NCBI GenBank assembly: GCA_024036415.1
Contig: JAMWET010001089.1
Location: 524,501-588,500 of the forward strand
Source: Prochilodus magdalenae
Taxonomy: Eukaryota > Chordata > Actinopteri > Characiformes > Prochilodontidae
Direction: 5' to 3'
Length of the DNA stretch: 64,000 bases
Below, in pieces: positions 10,951 to 20,880 of this stretch. How positions within the stretch are numbered: the stretch's first letter is position 1; each line of letters begins with the position of its first letter. The translations under genes were made by a program, and so were the position numbers. The notes beneath the pieces were generated by a model, which saw only the letters and a list, made by a program, of their open reading frames with translations, was not told where the DNA came from and did no database searches.

Positions 10951-11742
10951 TACCTGAAGAATCTTGTTAGATTTCTCTGTACTGCTAATCCTGGTACATA
11001 TGGTCTCAATTTCTACATCTTACACAGGTGTTTACTGTGGTTCAGGCACTCCTGGTCAAATTACATGTCTGGGTTGTTGATTTCCGATGATGTGAGAATG
11101 AGTAAACACGTTGTCTACAGGGAATAAACTTCTGGCTATTTGAATACATAATTACTGATTATTTGCTGAAATGGGGGAATATCATAAAAACAGCCTTTGG
11201 AGAAGTGAAGGCACATTCCGTATGGTTTGGGTTTTTTCTAATCTAATAATTCTGCAGACAAACGCTTTATTTAAATGAGTTTCTGGTACAGAATGTGTTT
11301 ACTTATTTCCAGCTAGATAAATGATAAAACAAATGACAATTTGATAGCTGGGTTAAAGAACACAAATTAAACATAACCCTAAATTATAGTAATCAGTCCT
11401 GTTAACACTTTAAATACAGAGAAATGCTGATTTATTTGATATGAGATACATATATAACTTTATTAAAGCTATTCAGCCAGTTTGACCTGATAACTTTCTA
11501 TTGTAACGTATCAGCATTCTGAAACTCTGCAAAAACACAAGAGAAAGGTCTCTATTTGGCCTATTGTTATGTTACACAGGGCAATAAGGCTGAGTCCAAA
11601 CTCACGTACTCACTTACTTTACAGTCAATAGCTACCTTATTAGATACACTGACCTGTTCTTCTATTCGCTGACCACTTTATTAGAAACACCTGCCCTGTA
11701 CCTCCACTCACTGGCCACTCCACCAGAAACACCTACACCTAC

Positions 11743-11873
11743 CTTCTTGTTTTGCAGTTTGGTGTGATTCAAGTTTTCCTGTTTTCCCTCAGAATCAGAT
11801 TGTGGCCCTGAGCCTTTGTCTTCCACACCAGAGGGCTGACTTTGCCTGCATTTTCGAGGCTGATCCTGCAAAG
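11743..11873 (-). other. Exon-like unit, copy D (3' part only)
   Basis: On the minus strand the frame reads Q-D-Q-P-R-K-C-R-Q-S-Q-P-S-G-V-E-D and then S-D-S-E-G-K-Q-E-N. It ends AAG before GTAGGTGTAGGTG. The 5' part is replaced by a (TA)n run at about 11874-11890, so no acceptor is visible. Confidence 0.4.
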
Positions 11874-12082
11874 ATTATATATATATATAACTTATTAAAA
11901 CCATAAAGCCAGTTTGACCTGATACTTTTCTACTGTGTTATATTAACATTCTGCTACTCAGGCAAAAACACCAGTGAAAGCTCTTTATCTGCCCTTTATC
12001 TCCCACTGGGCAATAAGGATGTTTCCAAAGTCACATAAACCACTACTGAATACAGCACTCTGTTACTCAAAAATAGCTATAC

Positions 12083-12340
12083 TTATGAACAATTAGCTTC
12101 ACCCGGGAGGCTACTGACAACTTTCACTGACATTTCTGTCAACTCGGACATCAGTTCTCCATGAGGACGAGTAAGGAGAAATACAGTTTCCAGTGACAAA
12201 GCAACGTTCATAAATGTTTATGTCGTGTACGTTCCGACTGTAAACCACAGTCAACATTTCCTCTTTCGATTTCGCAGAAATGCTGCGACGCACTGATCTT
12301 CCCACTTCAGCTTCACTAAGGACTCAGTGAGGAGTCTATG
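12083..12340. repeat. Partial third copy of the duplicated block
   Basis: Matches 7435-7700: gaacaattagcttcacccgg, then ataaatgtttatgtcgtgta, then tttcgatttcgcagaaatgc. It is more diverged and lacks the tataaat word of the 7.57 kb copy (cataaat here). Confidence 0.65.
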
Positions 12341-12667
12341 GCAAGCCATTTTAGCCTAACATCCCACCAGCATCATTACAGTACTTAGGCCAAAACATTT
12401 TTGAGTGGTCTAAATATAATTCTGACTATACACTATACGCTGTTGACAAGTGAGAATTATATTTTCACTTTTATAAATTGCATTATTTCTAGTGAATTAT
12501 TTCCAAACTGAATTACGTATGTTTTGATGTAATTACAGACATCAATACAGACCTTTCTACTGGTAACAATAAAAAAATGCCTTGTACATCAGCTTGTTAG
12601 TTACTTTATTAGAAACTACCCTGTGCCTCCACTCACTGGCCACCTTAATAGAAACACCTACACCTAC

Positions 12668-12853
12668 CTCATGGTTTTGCAACTTGGTGGGATCCATGTT
12701 TTTCTGGTTTTCCCCAGAACCGGTGGATGACTCTGAGCCTGGGTCTGTCGTGGCAGAGGGCGGACTTTGCCTGCCGTTTTCGGGCTGCTCTGTTCTATGC
12801 TCACCATCCTTACGGTCGGTGTGTTTCTCTGTGCTATTATCTTCATGAGGCAT
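12668..12853 (-). other. Exon-like unit, copy E (186 nt, open)
   Basis: On the minus strand it follows a tract ending CGTTACTAATAG and starts M-P-H-E-D-N-S-T-E-K. It stays open for 62 codons and ends GAG before GTAGGTGTAGGTG. It is rich in Ser, Glu, Gln, Thr and Asn. The end T-K-L-Q-N-H-E aligns with T-K-L-Q-N-K-K of copy D. It is the copy closest to the consensus at both splice edges. Confidence 0.45.
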
Positions 12854-13297
12854 CTATTAGTAACGAGGATGGGAGAGTCTTTGAGACACATGGTAACAGT
12901 AGTGTTCTCCAGTTATAGAAACCAGAGTATGTGCATGGTACTGCAGTAAACTAACCCCAGTACAGAAAAACTAAACCCAGTACAGGAAGAGCTGAATGTT
13001 TCGATAATGCTGGGCTACTGTACTAAAATACAGTATTTTATTAGTTTTGTTCATTTATCTGATTTTTTATAACTAGAAAACCTTGTTACATTTCTCTGTA
13101 CTGCTAATCCCGTACATTTGAGCCCAGTCTCTACATTGTACACAGGTGTTTACTGTGGTTTGGCATTCCTGGTTAAATTACACCTCCTGTAGGATGTTTT
13201 GTTGATTTCTGATGCTGTGTAAATTAGTAAATACATCATCTATTTATATTACTGATTGTTTGCTGAAATGGGGGGAATTGGCTGTTGCAGAGGTTAA

Positions 13298-13298
<1 letters not shown>

Positions 13299-13357
<59 letters not shown>
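13299..13357. repeat. (TG)n microsatellite
   Basis: About 29 perfect TG dinucleotides, within the array just after the ttgctgaaatgggg word. Confidence 0.95.
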
Positions 13358-13360
<3 letters not shown>

Positions 13361-13456
13361 CTTAAGTATTAAATAAAGTTTGACCTAATAACTTTCTATT
13401 GTATTATATGAATCTTCTGCTACTCACAAAAACACAGGTAAAAGCTCTGTACCTGC

Positions 13457-14320
13457 CCTTTTTCTTACATTGGCTAAATGAGTCCAAACTCGCATACTCC
13501 ATCACTGAATAGAGCGCTAAAGGTGACAGTACTACTGATCTACCGTCACATAATATATCTGACTATCTTAGAGGAGCATTCAGTAGTGTAGTACAGCGGT
13601 ATGTGGTTTGGGACACAGCCTGGGTGAACAGACAGGTAATAAGAGGTGAATTTATTATAAAGTTATTAACTGGTAAGTTATTAAAGCCACAGTCTGGGAG
13701 AATATGAGCGCACGTGTGAGTGATTTTCACTGTTATTAGCAGAAACACCACACTTAGCGTTTAGCTCTGTAACTCTAAATACGGTCACTTCTGAACAATT
13801 AGCTTCACCCGGGAGGCTACTGACAACTTTCACTGACGCGGACATCAGTTCTCCTTAAGGACGAGTAAGGAGAGACAGTGAGGAGAGAGTGAGAAATCGA
13901 GTGAAAAGGTGACTAAACGACGCCTTCAGGTTTCCAGTTACTCACGGTTTCAGCTGTGTGGAGACGGCGGCGGAGGGTCTGCTCGGTATGGGGACAGGGG
14001 ATGAAGTGAAAGCACAGACGGTTCTTCGAATGTGAAAGTAAGAGCAGGATGAGGGGACTGTTCTTACTCTGAAACACGGTGGGCTGTACCTCAGAATAAC
14101 ACCCCGCTCCACAGGAACTGGTAATAAAGAGCTCTTTATTCCTACGTACACTTTCTTCTCGTTCCTCTCGTCTGCAGCTCCTTCAAATCAGCTAATTTTG
14201 AAACTATCGCTTTCGGTTTGGGCTCCAAGCTAACTTGGCAAGTCACATTACAGCAGGCTACTCATGTTACTTTTGACACATTCCACCAGCAGATGGCGCT
14301 ACCACACAAATAATTCATTC
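13457..14320. repeat. Duplicated block, right copy
   Basis: Near-identical to 7057-8120 with the indels listed for that copy. The minus-strand frame at 13942-14151 is open in both copies and has almost the same peptide (S-S-L-L-P-V-P-V-E-R-G-V...). This may only reflect how recent the duplication is. Confidence 0.75.
14286..14303 (+). promoter_or_regulatory. CTCF-like motif in array leader, copy 2
   Basis: Identical 18-base ccagcagatggcgctacc to the site at 8089. Conservation of this word while neighbouring bases differ is suggestive but could be chance. Confidence 0.45.
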
Positions 14321-14329
14321 ACACCGTGT

Positions 14330-14440
14330 GCTTCTACGCACTGGCCACTTTATTAAAAATACCTACCCTGTACTTACACTTGCTGGCCACTTTATTAGAA
14401 ATACCTACCCTGTACTTACACTTAGAAATGCCTTCCATGT
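14330..14440 (+). repeat. Short minisatellite, ~45-base period
   Basis: Two full and one partial tandem copies of a unit containing ctggccactttattagaaat and acctaccctgtacttacac. It is the same motif family as at 16670-16900. Confidence 0.75.
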
Positions 14441-14479
14441 ACCCCTACTCCCTGGTCACCCAGGGTGAACAGTCACAAC

Positions 14480-15130
14480 GCGCTATTACTAATGAATTAA
14501 GTTCATTGTCTGATATATGTACTTGAGCGTCAGATCTTTTACTCCACTACATTTCTATGAAGCTTCTCAGGACTCCTTGAAGCATAGCTTTGAGGTCAGT
14601 GGATGAGTTTCCTATCCTAAGTTGTGATGTGGTATGTTTGTGTTCATTACAGGAGAAATAACAGTCACAGTAAACTCCTACACCGTCAGTCAAGTTCAAA
14701 GTGCTGCGTTTTTGAACAGTTGAACTTGGCAGTTGTAAAGATGGCGACCACTGGCATATAAAGATGGTCTAGATAAAGATAAAGGTTTATCACCAGAGAA
14801 CCCATAACTATATCTAAAGTCCATGTTTGACAGTTTTGAAATGAAGTTTGATGAGTTTTAAATGTTTGCTCTGTTTACAGCACAGAGAAACTTCCTTTAA
14901 ACTTCAATGCCTTCAAAAATTCACAGTTCAAACTGAGAAAACCAGTTGAGGTCTGTACACGCGTGTTTATTACCAGGAAACATTTAAAACAAACTCGACT
15001 GGTGCAGTTCTTATGGTTGGTCGATCTACTTTTCATGAAGTTTCATGGATTTGCCTGCCAATTTGTCATACTGGCACCAACGTTAGTTGGTTTTCAAGCA
15101 GAGAATACACAGTAACTGCTAACATAAAGT
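14480..15130. other. Gene-free stretch with a repeat fragment
   Basis: A fragment at about 14505-14565 (tatatgtacttgagcg, then ttttactccactacatttct) belongs to a common fish element described at 16380. The remainder, including cagttaaactt-like words, carries no gene I can see. Confidence 0.45.
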
Positions 15131-16330
15131 ATAAGACAGAGGTGAGTAGACCCCTTTGCAATATGACTTAAAGGTCAATATGACAAGTAGAGTATTCTGT
15201 CTTATGAACAACCATAAACAAATACTTTAGAAAGACTGTAAAGAAAATTACAGGCCTCAAAATAGAACATCAGTGCAACAAATTTGAATACACCTGTGAT
15301 CACCAACCTGAGTACACCTATGATTTCCAATAAGCCTAATCTTATGAACATGGTTATAAAATGGTTATAACCTGTGACCACCAGAACCTTCTCAATTCCA
15401 GACCTATGGGCTGTGTCTATCTGCATGTCTGCATCATGGCTCCACATGGACAAGAATTTCTTAAGGAACTGAAAACTCTGAAGACATGCATAGTGTCGAC
15501 CTCTTAGGATAGCGTCCAAGAAAACCACCCACGTCTTACCCCTCAGCACAAAACTGCAAGATTAAGCTTTGCTAATGAGCAAAAACGAAGCCTGACAAAT
15601 ACTGGGAGCATGTTTTTTGGTCAGATGAGACCAAGATAAGTTTGTATCGGCTCAGATGGGGTCCAGCATGTTTGGTATAAACCCACCCAGGACTACCACA
15701 GTGAATGCATAGTCCCAACAGTGAAGCACAGAGGTTGGAATGTGCTTAGATGGGGCTGCAAGTGCCAAAGGTGTTGGAGAGATGTCATTTATAGATGACA
15801 CCAACAAAATACTGGCTGATGAGTAGATTCCCAGTCTCCAGAACCTTGGCAGACAAGAAATATAACAACATGATAACGATCCAAAGCGCACTGCCAAAAT
15901 CACGAAAGAGATTCTAAACAGAAAACCTGGTCAAGTATGTCACCTGACAAGTAAAACGCCTTTGGGGCATTTTAAAGAGAAAGGTAAATCTCTGATGAAC
16001 AGTAGAATATCTCTCCAGATATTACTGCAACACTGGCCGAGGAGGATTGAGTCTGTCATCAGAAATAAGGAGAAATCTCAGAAATTAAAGGTGTATTGAC
16101 TTTTGTTGCATTAAGTTCCTACAGTGGAGTCTGAATGGGCCTGTATTCATCTAGTACATGTCAATTGTTATTTCTAATTTTACATAAAAACAAATACTGC
16201 AGTGTTTAACTTCAAGTATGCAATTACTTTAAGGTGATGCAGTTTTTAATTATTTTATGTACTCAAATTACTACATGGAGTAGTAAAGTATGTACTTGAA
16301 GTATGTGACATACTCACTCACCTCTGTTGT
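15130..16330 (+). mobile_element. Degenerate Tc1/mariner-type transposon
   Basis: On the + strand about 15600-15660 reads W-E-H-V-F-W-S-D-E-T-K-I-S-L-Y, the usual first-catalytic-aspartate region of Tc1-like transposases. Downstream, worn matches include an N-D-P-K-like site near 15870 and G-Q-V-C-H-L. Stops and frameshifts break it throughout. The words acagaggtgagtaga (15136) and actcactcacctctgttg (16312) are inverted relative to each other. They may mark the ends, or belong to a separate element around it. Not functional. Confidence 0.65.
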
Positions 16331-16379
16331 ACACAAATTGTTAGCTAGCTGAAATGAGAAGTTAATATTCCTGATTATA

Positions 16380-16665
16380 GTCCTTTCAGAAATACATATT
16401 ATAATCTTGTTAAAAAAAACATAGTAATATTAGTATTCAGCATTCAGAGGGCTGTTTCAAAGGCATTGGAATTTGTAAATGCATTGTGGTAACAATAGAG
16501 CAATGTGTGACATTAAAAGGAAACATACTTTTAAATACTTACATATTTTTAAAACAGAGTTCTCCAGAACTTGAACCCAGCTAGAAATCGGACTGAAAAA
16601 CTTTCACTTGTATTGAAGTAATATTTTACTGAAGTAATGGAGTCCCATACTATGTCTACCTCTGC
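16380..16665 (+). repeat. Fish interspersed element with ttgaagtaatattt, copy 1
   Basis: Ends gtattgaagtaatattttac, then agtaatggagtcc, then tgtctacctctgctggcc. This matches the end of the copy at 17340-17640, which is followed by the same minisatellite start. It resembles the very common fish repeat ending acttttactcaagtaatgg...ctacctctg. The internal parts of the two copies also align (acattaaaa...catacttttaaatac). Confidence 0.55.
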
Positions 16666-16667
16666 TG

Positions 16668-16895
16668 GCCACTGTATTTAATACACTTACTATGTACTGC
16701 CCATTCCATTCACTAGCCACTTTATAAAAACACCAGCCTTCCACTTCGACTCACTGGCCACTTTATTAGAAACACCTACCTTCTGCTACAACCACTGGCC
16801 ACTTTATTAAAAACACCTAATTTCTGCTTTGACTCACTGGCCACTTTATTAGAAACACCTACCTAGTTCTTCCTCTCATTGGCCACTTACAGTCT
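16668..16895 (+). repeat. Minisatellite with ~42-base period
   Basis: About five imperfect tandem units, each with cactggccactttattagaa, then acacctaccttctgc-type sequence. The unit is the same word dispersed through the array at 4.7-14.4 kb and at 17.6 kb. The spacing and divergence exclude a CRISPR array. Confidence 0.8.
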
Positions 16896-17124
16896 ATCTG
16901 TTCTCTTTGTCTGAGCTGAACTGCTGCCCATCCTGTGTGGTCTGATGCTGTTGCTACATCTGCTTTGACTGGGTGCCACTGCTTTAATCACCACGGCGCT
17001 CCTGGCTGTCCTGCGCTCTGGAAGTTTGGCCTGCGTCCTGCTGACCCATCTGATGACCCAGCTATTTAATTACAGACTAATCAGACATTTATTCCGCTAC
17101 CTTACAAACACTGAACACTTCTTT

Positions 17125-17285
17125 CTAATTCTTGTCTTGTTATCTGGTGTAGACCCGAGCAGGATAGGTTCCCCTTTTGAGTTCTGGTTCCTCTCGAGGT
17201 TTCTTTCTTTTTAAGAGGGAGTTTTTCTTTGCCTCTCTCACCCATGGCTTGCTCACTGAGGGTTCGGACTCCAGAAACACCCACC
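17125..17285 (+). repeat. Common fish interspersed repeat fragment
   Basis: Recognised by gagttctggttcctctcgag, then gtttctttctttttaaga, then gggagtttttctttgcctct and ggcttgctcactgagggtt. This word series occurs in thousands of copies in fish genomes. Family name not certain. Confidence 0.55.
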
Positions 17286-17339
17286 TTGTGCTGAAAGCTG
17301 GCTACCTGGACAGGACAGTATTTAAATACTTTTAGTTAA

Positions 17340-17640
17340 TTTCTTGAGTTTCTTTATTGTACTTGACTATCAAGTAACAGGAATGTGATAGTAGTAGACT
17401 TTTTCACAGTCCTTAGGATCCGTAACTGCATTGTTACGAATATAACTGTGTTGACATTAAAAAAAAATCATACTTTTGAATATTCAAGTATTTTTAAAAC
17501 ATCCTTTAGAAATCCCTAAGAACTAGTGCAATTAACACTGAACAATTTGCCCTCGTATTGAAGTAATATTTGACCAGAAGTTTCTATAGTTTTACACAAG
17601 TAATGGAGCTGAGTACTTTGTCTACCTCTGCTGGCCACTT
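17340..17640 (+). repeat. Fish interspersed element with ttgaagtaatattt, copy 2
   Basis: Sister of 16380-16665. It shares the end sequence and the following ctggccactttattaaaaac, so element and minisatellite start appear to have been duplicated together. Confidence 0.55.
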
Positions 17641-17689
17641 TATTAAAAACACCTTTCTTACAGGCTCATTATATCAGAGCACAGTTACA

Positions 17690-18020
17690 CACTATGCAGT
17701 TTTACCATGAATAGACAAGCCTGGTCGGCGACTACATTAGACCCTTACCTTCTATCTCCTCTTAAGTGGTGTACAGTCAGATTGCAGCCCATCTGATGCA
17801 CTGTCAGGTGGTCAGTCTGACCACAGGACCACTGTTCAGTTATTATTAGCGTGCGGGGAGGGTGTGTTGTGGTACAAGTGTATCAGAGCTATTACACAAT
17901 TCAGTGTCACTGTTGAGTTGAGTGTGGTCCAGCATCCAAAGATATCCAGACAAGAGCGGCTCTAAGGACACAGGCCCCTGATGAAGGGCTTGTGCATTGC
18001 TAATGCAGCAGTAACACATG
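17690..18020. repeat. Worn fold-back element fragment
   Basis: Words such as gaccacaggaccactgttca, gtgttgtggta and aggcccctgatgaaggg echo the fold-back element at 29546, but divergence is high. Confidence 0.3.
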
Positions 18021-19060
18021 GGTTACCTTCTTTAACTGTGCCGCAGCACACTGGGGTTTCTAAGCTAAGGGTTTTTAATGGAGTGGCCAGCGAGTAGTAA
18101 AAGAGACTCCGCTGTCCACATTTTATTTCTGGCCAATATTGCCGTCTCTGTCATGAAACATTAATTTAATTCCTCTTGTAATTATTTTCTGTTTTGACAA
18201 AATCAGCTAACTTTATTATTATTATTATTATTAATGGAATCTTTTCCTCTTAGTCACAGTGCAAACACGGTCCACATAATGTGTCGCTAACAGACGTAAA
18301 TCCTGTCCTCGCTGACTCACTGTTTGGAACGACCAAAGTCCTCTGACCCCTCTGCAGGATGCCATTGATAGAGAATCACCTCTGGCCACTAGAACAACAG
18401 GCCACTTTAAATGTGAAAAGCTCTCCCTGTTTGAGTCAGATGGTTCCTCCCAGAGGGTGTTTTCTCTTTTTTTCTGCAGTGATTCTCCACTATCTGACCC
18501 CCTCACATGATTGGACTCTCATCTTAAGCCTTATCCCTGCCACTCCAACCAACAGCAATGCTTTAACTGGAGATCCCCTTAATCTACCCCATCAGGCCTT
18601 TGAACCAAATAGGTTTAGTGTTATTACAGATTTATTAATTAGCAATACTAACCTTGTTTATAGTATATGAATTTATGTATTTAAGGTAGAGTCCCGCCAC
18701 GTTTCTGTTCTCAGTTTGGTTGTTTTGCTGTGAAATTGGTGTTTAGAAAGAAAGATATAGCAAATTTACCTATTAGCTTACCTATTACCTTTGGAATTTT
18801 AGGAATTCTATAGCTAGGAATACAACTGAATTGGGTCTACATTTCTGCATAGTTTGTGATAATAATGCATAGTTGAGAGGACTGTAAATTAAGTCCTTCA
18901 GGGTGTGTTTATGTGAAATAAATAATTGTGGAGAAACTTTCTTTACAGTGGTGGTGAAGGGAACCAAGGGTCTACAATGTCTACAATGTCTGATATAGCC
19001 ATTTTATTTGCTATTGGGAATCACTAGTGAACCTACATGTGTGTTCCAAGTTCCAAAATG
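18020..19060. other. Gene-free stretch with possible conserved noncoding sequence
   Basis: No exon with splice edges seen. The parts at about 18110-18220 and 18350-18640 are neither low complexity nor recognisably repetitive and contain homeodomain-type words (ttaatttaatt, ttattaattag). A (TTA)n run lies at about 18214-18233. Confidence 0.35.
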
Positions 19061-19515
19061 AAATGCTAATAAAATAGCCAGCCAATCTGGAAAACTACAT
19101 TTTAGGTAATCTCATGCTAGAAAAACCAGCACAGACCAGTATGGCTGCTCACCAGCAAAACCAGCATATGTTGTATTTTCAATGTTGGCATGTTGGTCCA
19201 CGGTAATTAAAACTGAGATGCTGTTCAGGGAGCTACCACACCATCTGGGAGATGGGAATTCGATTACTGGTCTGGTTTACTATGCTGTGCTACACCAATA
19301 TGAGTCTTTGGGCAAGACTCCTAATGCTACATTGGCCTACCTGTAATATGAATACCTTTGTAAGTTGCTCTGGATAAGAGCGTCGGCTAAATGCCATAAA
19401 TGTAAAATCCGCATATGTTGTGTTTTAAATACTGGTATGTTGATCAACCAACATGACTATGTTAGTTAACCAGACAACCCAGCACAGACTAGGTGCTTTT
19501 TTTTTTTTTTTTTGC
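19060..19515. repeat. Palindromic accagca-type element split by a SINE
   Basis: The word ccagcatatgttgta with ggcatgttggtcc at 19162-19202 recurs as ccgcatatgttgtg with ggtatgttgatc at about 19409-19445. A SINE sits between them. Flanking words (gaccagtatgg, accagacaacccagcacag) belong to a common fish fold-back repeat. A poly-T run lies at 19497-19513. Confidence 0.5.
19220..19408 (+). mobile_element. tRNA-derived SINE with fish-type tail
   Basis: A box-B-like gggaattcgattac is followed by ttgggcaagactcctaatgc, then tacattggcctacctgtaat. It ends in gtaagttgctctggataaga and gcgtcggctaaatgcc. The order head, body, tail matches the fish SINE group with this tail. Same tail as at 10899-10952. 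Confidence 0.7.
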
Positions 19516-19659
19516 TAATGGATTTTAAATATGCAACATGCAACGCAAATCGTGTACAACCATTTAAATGACCTGAATTTCTGTATTAATCACTTATGAT
19601 TGATATCTATATCTATAAGTCACTATTACAGACAAACACAATCAAACTGAACTAATAAC

Positions 19660-20880
19660 ACTCGAGTATATTTTTTGCAGGCTAGAAGTGAGCCCTTCAA
19701 TTTAATAACCTGTAGATCCATTTTTTTGCACCAACCAAACTGCAAAATCCTGTAACTGCGAAATAAGATTTGCACACTGTTGAGGGGGAATGTTGGACGA
19801 TTCTTCCCTGCAAATGTTTTTCAGTTCATTAGTATTTCTGGGATGCCTTGCACAGCCCACTTCATGCCATAACCACAGCATCTCAACAGGGTTAAGATCA
19901 GGACTCTGGTCACTCCAAAACACGAGTCGCCTTCAGCTGTCCTTTGGTGATTCACTTGTATGTTTTGGGGTATGTTATGTTGTTGCATCTTCCAGCCTCT
20001 CTTCAGCTTGAGGTCATGGACAGCTGTCCTTACATTCTCCTGTAAAATGTTTTAACACACCTTTAAATTAATAGTTCCCTCAATGATGATACCAGGCAAT
20101 GAGAGAGCAAAGGGCATGATACTCCCTCCACACAGTTGAGACGATGTTTTGGTGTTGGTGTGAAGTCCTTTTTCCTCCAAACATAGTGTCTCCTCTGTTC
20201 ATAGAACATTTTTCCAAATAGATTGTGGTGGAACATTCAGGTGGACTTGTGCAAACTTGCTTTCTTCGTGATGACCATGAACACAGTTCCTGTTAAGTGG
20301 GGTTTTTGCAGTTTGCAGAGTCTACTGTGGGTCTATTGCTGTTAAGCTTAGCTTCTTTCACACCTATTCCAAGATTGACCATTATGCTCTTGAAGGAATC
20401 CTAGCAGGACCCCCAAACCAAGGAAGGGCAGCAGCAATCCAGTTCTTCATTTGTAGGCAAATTGTCAAACCATGGACCTACTGATGTACGCCCAGGTCTT
20501 TAGTAATGCTTTTGCAGCTGTTTCCGGTCTTGGGCGTCTCTATAGCTTGTCCTCTGAGGTCTTCTGAAAGTGGTTTGCATCCAGGCATGATTCACACTAA
20601 CCTTTTCTGAGAAGTAAAAGTTTATCAGTAACCAGGCTTTGTGTGTTGCCATTATTTAATAGGCAAAGCACCTGTGAAACCCACCTTTCCAATCTCATCT
20701 CCAGGAAATCCAGGTATATCCCAAGGAATTCACTTTTTCTTGCCACTGTAACTTTCTGTGAGCTGGGTTTTAGAGGCTGCAGACGTCTGGTTCCCATCAC
20801 CGTCACTTGATTGAGTTTCTCTAGAGGCATTTCATAGCAAACCACGCTGAATGACTTTGTTTACATCTTAACAGTTGAAT
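19660..20880 (-). mobile_element. Degenerate Tc1/mariner-type transposon
   Basis: On the minus strand 19702-19923 encodes W-S-D-Q-S-P-D-L-N-P-V-E-M-L-W, the classic Tc1-family motif before the third catalytic residue, and continues open to a stop near the C-terminus. Upstream sequence to about 20880 contains transposase-like words, such as the E-R-G-D-T-M-F-G-G-K-R region near 20190 and a possible N-terminal part at 20597-20845, but in several frames. Exact ends and terminal repeats were not found. It is a broken relic. Confidence 0.65.

Larger units (their letters stand above)
4690..14460 (-). repeat. Tandem array of diverged ~2-3 kb units containing an exon-like block
   Basis: The same blocks recur in the same order across this region. 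(1) A leader with agctccttcaaa...gcagactagtcatgttgc lies at about 4978-5130, 7978-8110 and 14170-14310. (2) Next come copies of ggccactttattagaaacacct. (3) Next is the exon-like block (minus strand). (4) A flank with gagtctgtgagacacatggt and ccagttatagaaaccag lies near 4740, 5455, 8465, 8870, 10505 and 12880. (5) A block with gaagagctgaatgtttcgat and tttctctgtactgctaatcc lies near 9120-9330, 10720-11090 and 12985-13230. (6) gccagtttgacctgataac lies near 7005, 8622, 11480 and 11910, with a close match near 13375. Unit length varies through deletions and insertions, including a SINE present in only one copy. The unit carries an exon-like reading frame and might be the remains of a multicopy gene. 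Confidence 0.7.

Noticed and set aside
16668..16895. Regularly spaced repeat resembling a CRISPR array
   Set aside because: Units are contiguous, diverged and occur elsewhere singly. The genome is eukaryotic.
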